Positions 18,142 through 28,347 are shown, counted from the stretch's first letter. The stretch is 64,000 bases of DNA from Cytophagales bacterium (GCA_024742395.1 JANSYO010000004.1:1-64000); one strand, 5' to 3'. Translations and numbers: made by a program. Notes: generated by a model not told the origin, from the letters alone.

Positions 18142-19164
18142 ATGAAGCTACGTTTCTTCGTAATCTCTATTGTTGTAATCCTGATTTCTTGCTCTGAAAA
18201 GAAAAGTCAGAAGATAATTACTGCAGCCGCATACCATTGGAAATCGAGCTATAAACCTACCGAAGCTCTTTTGCAAAAGGTAGACCAGGCCCATATCTGC
18301 AAGCAATACATTCGTTTTTTTGATATTGATTTAGATCAGGAGTCTAGCAGCCCTATTCCCAAAAGTCTTATCAGATTTAAGAAAAGGCCACAGTCAGAGA
18401 TTGTGCCGGTTATTTACATTACCAACAGAACTTTCAAAGACGCCAACAGCCTTTTGCCCAAAGATCTGGCACAGAAAGCAGCCAAAAAAATAAATGAAAT
18501 AGCCGAAAACAACGCCATAGATTTCAGAGCTGTTCAAATTGACTGTGACTGGACAAAAAGTACAGCGAAGTCTTATTTTGATTTTCTGGAAGAATTTAAA
18601 AGAGGATTTTCTAATGACATTCAATTTTCTGTCACTTTAAGGCTGCATCAAATAAAGTTTAAAGAGCAAACAGGCGTACCGCCGGTGTCAAGAGGTACCC
18701 TCATGCTTTACAATATGGGAGACTGGACCAATATTGAAACACCAAATTCTTTGTTTGACCCTCAAATTATTGACCAATACATTCATAGAATCCCGGAATA
18801 TCCGCTAGCCCTTGACATTGCCCTTCCGATTTATACTCAAATAATCGTTTATAGGAACAATCAATTCTTCACCTATTTAAAAAATGCTTCTATCATAGAT
18901 TTACAAAAGGAATTTGATTTAAAAAAGGGTGACAAAACCAATCAATATATCTGTACTATAGATAAGGAATACAGAAGTAAATCGTTTAGAAAAGGAGACA
19001 TTTTCAGAGCAGAAAAAGCCTCCTATGCCAACCTTATAAAAGTCAAAAAAGCCATGAAACAGCGAATAACCAACAAAGAAATGGAGATCATTCTTTACCA
19101 TTTAGATGAGAAAAGCTTTGAGAACTTTTCTCAGAGACAAATTCGCCAATTAGTCAAGAATTAA
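18142..19164 (+). CDS. TIM-barrel-like lipoprotein (DUF3142-type), function unknown
   Basis: A 340-residue lipoprotein; the start at 18142 is chosen because it gives a perfect signal (MKLRFFVISIVVILISC, cysteine 17). The barrel-like core contains VPVIYITNRTF, a strand ending in acids and Trp (AVQIDCDWTKSTAKSYFDFLEEF) and TLMLYNMGDW. Together these resemble DUF3142 proteins and other glycosidase-like TIM barrels that scan a polysaccharide. No catalytic pair can be named with certainty; Asp in IDCDW is a candidate. The next gene starts 20 bases after its stop, so the two are almost surely co-transcribed and may form a surface complex. Family assignment is by pattern and moderate. Confidence 0.65.
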   Translation: MKLRFFVISIVVILISCSEKKSQKIITAAAYHWKSSYKPTEALLQKVDQAHICKQYIRFFDIDLDQESSSPIPKSLIRFKKRPQSEIVPVIYITNRTFKDANSLLPKDLAQKAAKKINEIAENNAIDFRAVQIDCDWTKSTAKSYFDFLEEFKRGFSNDIQFSVTLRLHQIKFKEQTGVPPVSRGTLMLYNMGDWTNIETPNSLFDPQIIDQYIHRIPEYPLALDIALPIYTQIIVYRNNQFFTYLKNASIIDLQKEFDLKKGDKTNQYICTIDKEYRSKSFRKGDIFRAEKASYANLIKVKKAMKQRITNKEMEIILYHLDEKSFENFSQRQIRQLVKN

Positions 19165-19184
19165 TAGCAGTCCCTGCCAATTCC

Positions 19185-21542
19185 ATGAAACTTCCATCAA
19201 AGAAAAGAATCCTTTCTTATTTCATTTTATTCTCCATTGCCTGCGGACCCGGCCCTCTGGATTTCACAGAGTACTTTACCATTTTTGAGCCTGAGGCAGC
19301 CCCTAATCCGATGGCTACGCAGCCATACTTCTACACAAACGATTATCTGAATCAACAATTTTTCATGAACAGTTCTGCCTACTTGGCAGATTCACTAAAC
19401 ATTGAGAGCTGGTATAACTATACCGGCAAAAAAATTTCAAAGGCTGACTTAAAAGCAGGACTTTATGAAAAAGTAACCGGTAAATCCTTGGCAAATCAAT
19501 TACGACTGATTGGTAAATCTCAGGCTGCAGAATATGTTTTGCTGACACAGGAAATTGACAAAGAAACCCAAAAGTTTGGCACTTATTGGGAACCAGCTGA
19601 GCCTGTCAATGAACAGTTACTTTCCGACCTCAAAGATTATGTCTTAATCAATGCCGCTAAAACCTCTGACGACTTTCTGAAAGAGCGATATGGTTTTCAG
19701 GCTATGAAAATTAATGCGAAACTGAAAGACTGGAAATACTCAATTGCTGACTATGAGAAGTTCAATAATGAAATCAGAAACAAAACCTTTATTTCTGAGT
19801 GGAGTCAGTCTCGCTATGCCGGAAGCTTACTTTATTTGGGCGACACTGCCCGGTCTGTCATAGAATTTGCCAAAGTTTTTGAGCAATCGCCCACCAGAAG
19901 AAATCAGGCAGACTTAAGTGTAAGACGACTGCCAACTTCTGCCTTCTCTAAGGCTATTAATGCATGCACCAGTGATCAGGAAAAAATTGCGGTTTACGCC
20001 CTCCAGGCAATCCAGCCTTTTCAAGATGGTCTGTCTCTTATGAAAAGCATCTCCAACATAGAACCGAATTATTCCTTACTGCCCCTTATCATGGCCAGAG
20101 AAATAAATAAGAATGAGGTAAATTTCTATGCAGAGAAAAATGCAGGATTGTATTCTCATATTCTGGATGTATTCGACGAGAATTATAAAATTGACTCTTC
20201 AAAAGTGACTGTTTTAAAGCAGAAAGGTCAATCCTACTTTGAGCAACTTTTAACATATAATGAGACCCTTTTAACCAATCCACAGCTTGAAAATAAAGGG
20301 TTTTGGCATACTACTGCCGCATATCTCAATTATATAAAAGGCGACCACACAGCCATGGAGAACCACCTGGCTATGGCAGAAACAGATGAAGACAAGAATG
20401 CCGAGTTAAATAAACAAATTAAACTCTTAAAAGCCATTCACTTTTTAAATCATGGAACACTGGAAGAAGACGAAGCAGAAATGCTGGATAAAATAGCAGA
20501 TTTCAAAGAGGTTGAAAGTTTCAGAGACAATAATCGACTGGTGTATCTTACAGAGAAGCTTAGTTCTCTTTATTTATCCATTAAAAAGACAGAAAAACCA
20601 AAAACAGGATGGCTGGGCTCTTGTTTCAAATCACAGCAAAAGGAAAGTTCGGCAGACCCAAGTGAAATCAAAAGCTTTTTGGCCAGGCACATAGCCGCAG
20701 TAAAAGAAGATGGCTATACGTATATGAACGGCATCTCAGAAGCTTACCTTTTAAAAAATGCTGATCGATCTTTACTTAAAAACACTTTGGCATTCATTGA
20801 ATCTGGCGATCTAACAAATGATGATAAAAAGCTAATTCAGCTTTCTGGCTTGAATACTCAGGAATTAAAAATGGCCTATGCCAGAAAATTAATCAGAGTT
20901 CAGGAATATGAACCAGCTCTTGCATTATTTAAGGATTGCGAACGCTCCCATTTTGAAGGTGGACCTTTTGCCTATTACTTTTCTCCTTTGCCAGATCAGT
21001 TTATTCTGGGAGAAACCGTGAATGAAAACCTGCTTTCTGCTATTCCCTACCTTGAGGAGGTAGTTAATTGGAAAAAGGAAACTGAGAAAAACCCAAAAAA
21101 TGCCCGTGCCTGGTATGATCTGGGGCTTGCTGCTTACAATATGAGCTATTGGGGTAATGGCTGGCTGTTTTCAGACCGAGAATGGAGTATCAATGAAATT
21201 GAATACGGTGACCCAAGTTCAGAAGATTATTTCACTAATAGTTATGCTAAAGAGTGCTTTGAGAAAGCCCTGGCAGCCAATCCGGAACCCGAACTCGGTG
21301 CCAAAATCTGCTATATGGGAGCCATGTGTGAAAGAAACCAATATTACATTGCTTATACCAATGGTAAACCAAACACTTATAATCAGGAAGAATTAGACCA
21401 TTACCGTATTAAAATGGAAACGAGTGTAAAGCCAACTTTCAGATCTTTCTTTAAAAGATTAAAAAATCAATATGACGAAACCCTTTACGAAAGTCAGGTC
21501 ATTAAGGAATGTATATCCTATGTAAATTATAAATTGCAGTAA
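19185..21542 (+). CDS. Large helical-repeat lipoprotein, function unknown
   Basis: A 785-residue lipoprotein (cysteine 20 in LFSIACGPGP). Most of the protein looks alpha-helical, with tetratricopeptide-like features such as ARAWYDLGLAAYNMSYWGNG and AKECFEKALAANPEPELGAKICY near the C-terminus. The N-terminal 100 residues (FTEYFTIFEPEAAPNP, then YFYTNDYLNQQFF) form a distinct region I do not recognise. No enzyme motif is visible; a scaffold or binding role is inferred. It follows the TIM-barrel lipoprotein by 20 bases and precedes the heme protein by 12 bases, so it sits in the middle of an apparent operon. Confidence 0.7.
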   Translation: MKLPSKKRILSYFILFSIACGPGPLDFTEYFTIFEPEAAPNPMATQPYFYTNDYLNQQFFMNSSAYLADSLNIESWYNYTGKKISKADLKAGLYEKVTGKSLANQLRLIGKSQAAEYVLLTQEIDKETQKFGTYWEPAEPVNEQLLSDLKDYVLINAAKTSDDFLKERYGFQAMKINAKLKDWKYSIADYEKFNNEIRNKTFISEWSQSRYAGSLLYLGDTARSVIEFAKVFEQSPTRRNQADLSVRRLPTSAFSKAINACTSDQEKIAVYALQAIQPFQDGLSLMKSISNIEPNYSLLPLIMAREINKNEVNFYAEKNAGLYSHILDVFDENYKIDSSKVTVLKQKGQSYFEQLLTYNETLLTNPQLENKGFWHTTAAYLNYIKGDHTAMENHLAMAETDEDKNAELNKQIKLLKAIHFLNHGTLEEDEAEMLDKIADFKEVESFRDNNRLVYLTEKLSSLYLSIKKTEKPKTGWLGSCFKSQQKESSADPSEIKSFLARHIAAVKEDGYTYMNGISEAYLLKNADRSLLKNTLAFIESGDLTNDDKKLIQLSGLNTQELKMAYARKLIRVQEYEPALALFKDCERSHFEGGPFAYYFSPLPDQFILGETVNENLLSAIPYLEEVVNWKKETEKNPKNARAWYDLGLAAYNMSYWGNGWLFSDREWSINEIEYGDPSSEDYFTNSYAKECFEKALAANPEPELGAKICYMGAMCERNQYYIAYTNGKPNTYNQEELDHYRIKMETSVKPTFRSFFKRLKNQYDETLYESQVIKECISYVNYKLQ

Positions 21543-21554
21543 AACCCTATAGCC

Positions 21555-24530
21555 ATGAAAAAACTGCTTCTCTTGTCATTCGTATTTATAACCTGCTGCC
21601 AGACTAAAAAAACGGAATACTTTGATAAAAGGGCTGATCTTCAAAAGGCTTTGGAAGATTTTGAAATCATGGAGGGTTACACGATTGAACTTGTAGCTGC
21701 AGATCCACTCATTTCAGATCCTGTGGCTATGGAAATTGACGAAAACGGCGATTGGTACGTAGCAGAGATGCCCGGGTATCCATTAGATTTGAGCCGCAGC
21801 GGCAAGATAAAAAAGCTAATCGATACGGACGGTGACGGCTTCCCCGATAAAAGTGAAATTTACGCTGACAGCCTCACCCTGCCAATGGGGCTCATGAAAT
21901 GGGAAGATGGAATATTGGTAGCAGACTCGCCCGATATTACCTTCCTGAGAGATCAGGATAAGGACGGAAAAGCAGAAAATCGTTCGACGATGCTGACCGG
22001 TTTCTCTCTGTCAAACCCACAGCATAACATGAATACTCCCCGCTTTGGAGTAGATAATTGGATTTACATAGATCATTCTGGAGCCATTAACTCGTTTGCT
22101 TATGAGCATGTTTTTAATGATAAGGGCTCTGAAATCAGGTTTCCAAACAATGAAAACGCTCCTAAACTTGGCAGAAATGCCGACGGTAGAAACGTGCGTT
22201 TTAAGCCAAACTCACTGGAGCTTGAAAATTTATCAGGGGAATCGCAGTATGGTCATGCACATGATCCTTGGGGACATCGATTTTATACCGATAATGCCAA
22301 CCACATTTTTCATGAGGTTCTTGATGCCAGATACATGGCCGCAAACCCAAACTTAGCGATTGCTGAGGCTTTGGAAAAAATACCTGATCATGGAGATGCC
22401 TGTGAGGTATTTCCAATTACTGAAAATCCAAACCACCAGCTTCTTACTGATGTAGGTGTAGTAACCTCCAGCTGTGGAATCACCTGGTACGATGGCGGAG
22501 CTTTCGGCTCAGAATTTGAAAACATCACGCTCATTGGTGAGCCGGTTCATAATTTGGTTCATATTGATCGTATTCTGCCTGATGGAGCCACATTTACAGG
22601 AAAAAGAGTGCTTGAGAAAAAGGAGTTTTTGGCTTCAAAAGATCCCTGGTTCAGGCCTGTATTCTTTTATGTAGGACCTGATGGGGCCCTTTATGTAATT
22701 GATTATTACCGACAAATTGTGGAACACCCCGAATGGATGAGCGACGAGGTTAATAAAAGCGGAGCTCTCTATGAGGGCACCGATAAGGGTAGAATTTACA
22801 GAATCACCCCAACAGGTGGCCTGAAGATGAATTGGCTAAACAAACTTAATCTTGCCAGCCAAAGTTCTGAGGAATTAACAGAACTATTAAAACATAAAAA
22901 TGGCTGGTACAGAAGAACGGCCCAACGCTTACTATATCAAAGAAATGACGTTTCTGTTTCAGACAAGCTCCATGATATTCTTGCCGGCAAATCAGAAGAA
23001 GCTAAGATCGCTGCTTTGTGGCTTCTGAATGATTGGAGACAAATCACAGAAAAGGATCTGGCCTTAGCAATGAAATCGATGACGGCAGGTGTAAGAGAGA
23101 ATGCCCTTCAAATTACTGAGAGGTATCTGATGAATAATACGGCAATATCGAATGAGTTTAAGCAGCAAATTCTTCAGCTGGCTAAAGATCCAGACCCTCG
23201 TGTTCGGTTTCAGTGGCTTTGTTCATCCGCCTATTTTGATTTGCCAGAAATCGCTGAATTAAAATCTGAACTTTTGAAAAATGACATTGATGACAAATGG
23301 GTGGGAATAGCAGCCATTGCTTCATCAGCTGGCCATGAAAAAGAATTGTTTGAAAAAGCGGTAAGAGATTTCGGAAAAGCTCCTTCGACCAAGAAGGAAG
23401 TCTTTTTTGCCCATGTAAGTGCCGCTTTGTATAAGTCAGGTGATGACGATTTGCTCAAACGAATTCTACAACATTCAGAAGAAAATGTCTGGTGGCAAGC
23501 TGCCATGCTGAAAGGTTTTGCTGAAGCTCAAAACATTAGCAGAACCACACTAAATAAAGAGAATGAGGACCAATTGATGAATAAGTTTCTCCATACCAAA
23601 AGTACTGATTTGAGAAAAAGCATTACAGATGTTTTTAAAGAAGTTAAAGCAAGTCCTTCAACAAATATGCTTTTAAAAAGACTGACGGAAAGCAAGGAAC
23701 CTTCCTTTAGGTCAGATGCAATGGCTCTTCTTTCGGTATTAAATGAGCCAAAAGTAAATTCAATGATCTTAAATGAAATAATAAGCCCATCAGACATTAA
23801 AAGCCAGGAGGCAGCACTTAAGGCTCTGCCCGAAAAATTGGATAACACTTTTGTTCAAAAATTAAATGCTGCTTATTCTGAATGGCCGCTTAAGGCCAAA
23901 AAACTTTGGATAGCCTATTTAACCAGAAGACCTGAACGGGTGACACAATTAATTAAGCAGGTAGAACTGGGAAATATAAAGAGGTCTGAATTAGAATGGC
24001 CACAAATAGTAAGCATGATGAATTACTATGATCAGGGTATCCGCGATTATGCACGGGAGGTTTTTGCGATCAATGAAGACAGAAAAGCCGTGTTACAGAG
24101 TTATCTTCCGGCTGCAGATATGATAGGAGATGCCAAAAACGGACGGGAGATTTTCTCTCAAAATTGCTCTGTTTGCCATCAATTGAACGGAGAAAATGGC
24201 CTGGCGTATGGTCCAGATTTGGCCACTTTAAAAAGCCGAAACAAACATTCTATTATTACAGAGATTATTAATCCGAATAATTCTATAGCAGACAAATACG
24301 GTCAGTGGGAAATTGAAACCAAAGAAGGTCAATATTTTACAGGAATTATGGTTTCAGAAAATGAAGAAACTCTACAGCTAAAATTACCTGGAGGTGAAAA
24401 TCAAACCATATCAAAATCCAACATTCGATCAAAGAGCAGTTCAAAGGTATCTGGCATGCCCAATGGTCTTGAAACATCCCTCAATCCTCAAGAAATGGCT
24501 GATTTATTAGCTTTGATTAAAGGTGAATGA
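21555..24530 (+). CDS. Membrane-bound-dehydrogenase-type lipoprotein: propeller, HEAT repeats, cytochrome c
   Basis: A 991-residue lipoprotein (MKKLLLLSFVFITCC). It is built like the large PVC-type heme proteins. First comes a beta-propeller opening EGYTIELVAADPLISDPVAMEID, with DTDGDGFPDKSE and DQDKDGKAE, which look like calcium loops. Helical HEAT-type repeats follow from about residue 430 to 850. Last is a cytochrome c domain with CSVCH (Cys871, Cys874, His875) and the usual tail ending MPNGL. The fold suggests periplasmic oxidation of a sugar or alcohol, with electrons passed to heme. The propeller cofactor and substrate are unknown. AACCCTA lies five bases before the ATG although the gene starts only 12 bases after its neighbour. 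Confidence 0.85.
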   Translation: MKKLLLLSFVFITCCQTKKTEYFDKRADLQKALEDFEIMEGYTIELVAADPLISDPVAMEIDENGDWYVAEMPGYPLDLSRSGKIKKLIDTDGDGFPDKSEIYADSLTLPMGLMKWEDGILVADSPDITFLRDQDKDGKAENRSTMLTGFSLSNPQHNMNTPRFGVDNWIYIDHSGAINSFAYEHVFNDKGSEIRFPNNENAPKLGRNADGRNVRFKPNSLELENLSGESQYGHAHDPWGHRFYTDNANHIFHEVLDARYMAANPNLAIAEALEKIPDHGDACEVFPITENPNHQLLTDVGVVTSSCGITWYDGGAFGSEFENITLIGEPVHNLVHIDRILPDGATFTGKRVLEKKEFLASKDPWFRPVFFYVGPDGALYVIDYYRQIVEHPEWMSDEVNKSGALYEGTDKGRIYRITPTGGLKMNWLNKLNLASQSSEELTELLKHKNGWYRRTAQRLLYQRNDVSVSDKLHDILAGKSEEAKIAALWLLNDWRQITEKDLALAMKSMTAGVRENALQITERYLMNNTAISNEFKQQILQLAKDPDPRVRFQWLCSSAYFDLPEIAELKSELLKNDIDDKWVGIAAIASSAGHEKELFEKAVRDFGKAPSTKKEVFFAHVSAALYKSGDDDLLKRILQHSEENVWWQAAMLKGFAEAQNISRTTLNKENEDQLMNKFLHTKSTDLRKSITDVFKEVKASPSTNMLLKRLTESKEPSFRSDAMALLSVLNEPKVNSMILNEIISPSDIKSQEAALKALPEKLDNTFVQKLNAAYSEWPLKAKKLWIAYLTRRPERVTQLIKQVELGNIKRSELEWPQIVSMMNYYDQGIRDYAREVFAINEDRKAVLQSYLPAADMIGDAKNGREIFSQNCSVCHQLNGENGLAYGPDLATLKSRNKHSIITEIINPNNSIADKYGQWEIETKEGQYFTGIMVSENEETLQLKLPGGENQTISKSNIRSKSSSKVSGMPNGLETSLNPQEMADLLALIKGE

Positions 24531-24541
24531 ACAGGTTTTAT

Positions 24542-24573
24542 TTGAAAAAGCTGCCTAAACTACCCTATCTTTA
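24542..24573 (+). promoter_or_regulatory. Candidate promoter of the DUF1080 operon
   Basis: TTG (24542-24544), a 21-base spacer and TATCTTTA (24566-24573) match the Bacteroidota pattern with one departure (A for G). It lies just upstream of the ATG at 24596. Confidence 0.5.
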
Positions 24574-24595
24574 CCACTCATTTTTTAACTGACCT

Positions 24596-26413
24596 ATGAA
24601 AAAAATTAGATTCGGGGTATTACTATGTCTTATCCCCTCTTTTCTCATTGCTCAAAAGCAAATTCTTGAGAATAGCCTCGACTCATTCACTAATGAGGCA
24701 GGAAACTGGGAAATTGTAGGTGGCGTAACAGCCCATCCATTCAAAGACAATGACCTTAAAACCAGTCCGGGTACTGGCATTTTAGCCAATATTCACGAAC
24801 ATGGCACCTATGGTGGAAAATACGAACTGGTTTCTACTTTTAAGCATGGCGACATAGATCTTGAATTTGATTACATGATTGCAAAGGGATCTAACTCCGG
24901 CATTTACATGCAAGGCAATTATGAGATTCAGCTTTATGATAGCTGGGGCAAAAAAACAGCCAAATACAGCGATGCAGGTGGGATTTATGAAAGATGGGAT
25001 GAATCAAAACCCGAAGGACAAAAAGGATACGAAGGCTATGCCCCTCGTGTAAATGCGGCAAAGGCTCCGGGATTATGGCAGCACATGAAAATTTCTTTTC
25101 AGGCACCACGTTTTGATGCCAATGGCAAAAAACTAGAAAATGCTAAAATCCTATCTATTCACTTAAATGGCCAATTACTTCACGAAAATGTAGAATTATC
25201 AGGCGTTACCAGAGGAGCTCTAACCGAAAAAGAAGTAGCAGAAGGCCCATTAAGATTTCAGGGAGATCACGGATCATTGGCTTTTAGAAATATCATCCTG
25301 AGCAATTTTGATCAGAAGCCTGCCAGCCTTTCTAACAGCACATATTCTGTTTCATATGCTCCATATGACCCGGCTGCAGACCCTTCCAAATTACCCGTAG
25401 ATGCTACCGGAGAATTAAAAGAACTTACTTGGGAATTCCTTAAGCAACCAAACGAGTACGCTTATACCATTAAGTCAAAACTAACAGTTGAGAATGATGG
25501 CACTTACAAATTCACTCAATTCTCTTCTTCCAATAACTGGTTAAAAATTGATGGAAAAGAAGTTATTGGCAATAGATATACAGGCCCAAATGACGAAAGA
25601 ACAGGTTCTATCGAGTTAAAAGCTGGTGTGCACGATCTAGAAGTGTACAGTGCCAAATACGATGCCTGGATGCCTCCGGCATTAGGACTTTTTGTTTCTG
25701 GGCCGGGCTTTAGAATGCAGCCGCTTCATGCTGCCAGCTCTATGATTGGTAGCCAGCCAAATGATCCGATAATTGTAGAGGCCAAAACCAATACAAACCT
25801 GCGAAGCTTCATGGACTTTACAGAAAATGGGGTCAAAAGAAGAATTGTACATAACATCAATGTGGGCTTCCCTGAAAACATCCATTTCTCGTATGACCTG
25901 GACAAAGGTGCCTTATTTCAGGCATGGCGGGGAGGCTTCTTAAATACTACCCCCATGTGGGATAGCCGTGGAGATGGCAGCTCCAGACCCTTGGGGCCAA
26001 TTACCTCTTTCAGTGATGAAATGTTCATATCTAATTCTCTGACCAAAGCCTGGCCAAAGGACAGTACTGGAACAGAATATATGCCACACGGTTATACGCT
26101 GGATAACGAAGATGTTCCTACTTTTCATTACAGCATCTATGGTGCTAAAGTAAAAGACAAAATTTCTGTAGCCGAGGGCAAATACTTTATCAGAAAAGTA
26201 GATTTAACCAATATGGGAAAAGCCTTATATGCTAAAATTGCCGGAGGCCAAACCATTGAGAAGATTGACAATGGCCTTTATGCCGTCAATAACCGCCAGT
26301 GGTATGTTAAAACAAACCCGGATGCCACCTTAATCCTAAGAAATGGAGGTCAGGGACAAGAGTTAATCGCTATGCTTAACTCAGGCACATTGGAATATCA
26401 AATAATGTATTAA
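24596..26413 (+). CDS. Secreted DUF1080 protein (3-keto-glycoside hydrolase/lyase family), multidomain
   Basis: A 605-residue protein with signal peptide MKKIRFGVLLCLIPSFLIAQ. The first domain (to about residue 240) is DUF1080, a concanavalin-like fold now linked to cleavage of 3-keto-glycosides; see IDLEFDYMIAKGSNSGIYMQGNYEIQLYDSWG. A PA14-like carbohydrate-binding domain follows (ENDGTYKFTQFSSSNNWLKIDGK). The last 220 residues (LFQAWRGGFLNTTPMWDSRGDG) match a domain usually found with periplasmic cytochrome/PQQ sugar oxidation proteins. The next gene starts 11 bases after the stop. Its function as a cleaving enzyme is inferred from the family. Confidence 0.82.
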   Translation: MKKIRFGVLLCLIPSFLIAQKQILENSLDSFTNEAGNWEIVGGVTAHPFKDNDLKTSPGTGILANIHEHGTYGGKYELVSTFKHGDIDLEFDYMIAKGSNSGIYMQGNYEIQLYDSWGKKTAKYSDAGGIYERWDESKPEGQKGYEGYAPRVNAAKAPGLWQHMKISFQAPRFDANGKKLENAKILSIHLNGQLLHENVELSGVTRGALTEKEVAEGPLRFQGDHGSLAFRNIILSNFDQKPASLSNSTYSVSYAPYDPAADPSKLPVDATGELKELTWEFLKQPNEYAYTIKSKLTVENDGTYKFTQFSSSNNWLKIDGKEVIGNRYTGPNDERTGSIELKAGVHDLEVYSAKYDAWMPPALGLFVSGPGFRMQPLHAASSMIGSQPNDPIIVEAKTNTNLRSFMDFTENGVKRRIVHNINVGFPENIHFSYDLDKGALFQAWRGGFLNTTPMWDSRGDGSSRPLGPITSFSDEMFISNSLTKAWPKDSTGTEYMPHGYTLDNEDVPTFHYSIYGAKVKDKISVAEGKYFIRKVDLTNMGKALYAKIAGGQTIEKIDNGLYAVNNRQWYVKTNPDATLILRNGGQGQELIAMLNSGTLEYQIMY

Positions 26414-26424
26414 AAGAACCAGGA

Positions 26425-28347
26425 ATGAAGTATTTAATAAATTTTTGCATTACACTTTTAGTTGCCTTTACACTTAAGGCACAAGAGTCACCCAAAGAAG
26501 AAGATTTTTATAGAATTGTCACTCCGGCTATTCCTGAGGGGCTATTGCTTGAAGTAGGCGGAATATGCACCCTGCCAAATGGCTCCATTGCCATGGCAAC
26601 TAGAAGAGGTGAAGTTTGGATCATGGAAAGTCCTACAAGCCGTAACCCATATTTCAGAAAATTTGCCAGTGGTTTGCACGAAATCCTGGGGCTTGAATAT
26701 CAAAACGGCGATTTGTACTGTGCTCAGAGGGGAGAATTAACACGACTGGCCGATGAAGATGGTGATGGTAAAGCGGATAAATACGAAACCGTGCATGCAT
26801 GGCCCGTTTCCGGTCATTACCACGAATATTCGTTTGGACCCAAAATAGCTCCTGATGGCAACTTCTTTGTAAGTGGAAATGTGGCATTTGGAAACGAAGA
26901 ATGGTGGAGAGGAGAAGCCCGTGTACCAACAAGAGGAACAATTTTCAAGGTATTTAAAGACGGTCACCGCGAAGAATTCGCAGCAGGAATGCGTTCTCCG
27001 GCCGGACTTGGAATGATAGATGGCGAACTGTTTTACACAGATAACCAAGGTGACTGGATGGGCTCTGGTGGCCTTTGGCACATTAAGAAAGGGGTATTTA
27101 CCGGTCATCCGGCGAGCTTAGCCTGGACCAATGAAAACTCTCCCATTGGAATTACCGAAGAACAGTTTTTTGCCGAAAGAGATAATCGAAAAGTAAGAAA
27201 TGCTGCCGGAGCCTACATAAAGCCAGAGAACGTTGTAAACGAAACACCGCAAATGCTTTGGGAACTGAAAGAAAAATATCCTGCTGTTCAGACTCCTGCC
27301 GTTTGGTTGCCACATGGTATTCTAGGGATTTCTAACTCTGATATAATTAAAGATGAAACAGGTGGTGCATTCGGGCCTTTTGTGAATCAAATTTTCGTAG
27401 GAGATCAGGGACAGTCTAAAATCATGAGGATTTTTCTTGAAAAAGTAAACGGTGAATATCAGGGGGCTGCATGGGATTTCAGAAGTGGATTTCAGTCAGG
27501 TGTAATGCGAATGGATTGGGCCAAAGACGGTAGCTTATTTGTAGGTGAAACGAATAGAGGCTGGGGCTCAGCAGGTGACGCCAATCAAGGATTGCAAAGG
27601 CTGGTTTGGAACGGTAAAATGCCTTTTGAAATGCTTAGAGTAAAGGCCATGCCAGATGGCTTTGAAATTGACTTCACCCTACCCGTTGACAAAAAATCAG
27701 CCGAGGATTTGGCCTCATATTCTGCAGCCAGCTTCCTTTACAAACATCACCCGGTGTATGGTTCACCCCCTATTCACAGAGAAGATTTGAAGATAAAGGG
27801 AGTAAAACTTTCTCCAGACGGAAAAAGCCTAAGAGTGGTACTAGGCGGCCTTAAGAAGTATTTTATACATGAACTGAATCTGGATGGCATCAGAGCTGCA
27901 GGCACATATTATTCATTAATTCATCCTACGGTTTATTACACTTTAAATAATATTCCTGAAGGAGAAAAACTGAGCACCAGCGAATTAAAGATGACAGACT
28001 CTGGCAAGGCAAAACCTGCTTCTGCATCTGCTTCTACTAAGAAGCTTGTTTCTCCTGATGGGAAAGGGCAACCTGCAAAAGCAGCCACGGCTGCACCCAC
28101 TTTTGCCGAAGTAAAACCTTTATTACAAAAACATACTTGCCTGGCCTGTCATGCACAAGATAAAAAAGTGGTAGGTCCGGCATTCAAGGATATTGCCAAG
28201 AGAAAATATAGCGATCAGAAAATCATGGATCTGATCTATAATCCGCAACCACAAAACTGGCCGGATTATGCCACGCCTATGGCACCTATGCCACATGTGC
28301 CCAAAGCTGATGTAATGAAAATAGCAAGTTATATCAACGGCCTGTGA
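26425..28347 (+). CDS. PQQ-type sugar-dehydrogenase-like protein with C-terminal cytochrome c
   Basis: A 640-residue exported protein (signal MKYLINFCITLLVAFTLKA). Residues 30-420 form a glucose/sorbosone-dehydrogenase-like beta-propeller: GLLLEVGGICTLPNGSIAMATRRGEVW, EYSFGPKIAPDGNFFVSGN, and AVWLPHGILGISNSD. A low-complexity linker rich in Ala, Ser and Lys precedes a class I cytochrome c with CLACH (Cys572, Cys575, His576) and probable methionine ligand in PMAPMP. It should oxidise a sugar and pass electrons to its own heme. The quinone cofactor is not proven by sequence. It forms a tight unit with the DUF1080 gene (11 bases) and the isomerase downstream (60 bases). Confidence 0.85.
   Translation: MKYLINFCITLLVAFTLKAQESPKEEDFYRIVTPAIPEGLLLEVGGICTLPNGSIAMATRRGEVWIMESPTSRNPYFRKFASGLHEILGLEYQNGDLYCAQRGELTRLADEDGDGKADKYETVHAWPVSGHYHEYSFGPKIAPDGNFFVSGNVAFGNEEWWRGEARVPTRGTIFKVFKDGHREEFAAGMRSPAGLGMIDGELFYTDNQGDWMGSGGLWHIKKGVFTGHPASLAWTNENSPIGITEEQFFAERDNRKVRNAAGAYIKPENVVNETPQMLWELKEKYPAVQTPAVWLPHGILGISNSDIIKDETGGAFGPFVNQIFVGDQGQSKIMRIFLEKVNGEYQGAAWDFRSGFQSGVMRMDWAKDGSLFVGETNRGWGSAGDANQGLQRLVWNGKMPFEMLRVKAMPDGFEIDFTLPVDKKSAEDLASYSAASFLYKHHPVYGSPPIHREDLKIKGVKLSPDGKSLRVVLGGLKKYFIHELNLDGIRAAGTYYSLIHPTVYYTLNNIPEGEKLSTSELKMTDSGKAKPASASASTKKLVSPDGKGQPAKAATAAPTFAEVKPLLQKHTCLACHAQDKKVVGPAFKDIAKRKYSDQKIMDLIYNPQPQNWPDYATPMAPMPHVPKADVMKIASYINGL

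Noticed and set aside
23528-23848. 106-codon open frame antisense to the heme dehydrogenase gene
   Set aside because: Lies inside the helical-repeat region of a complete gene; Leu/Ser-rich composition is the usual antisense artefact.
26737-27108. 123-codon open frame antisense to the sugar-dehydrogenase-like gene
   Set aside because: It mirrors the codons of a well-supported gene and shows no family features.
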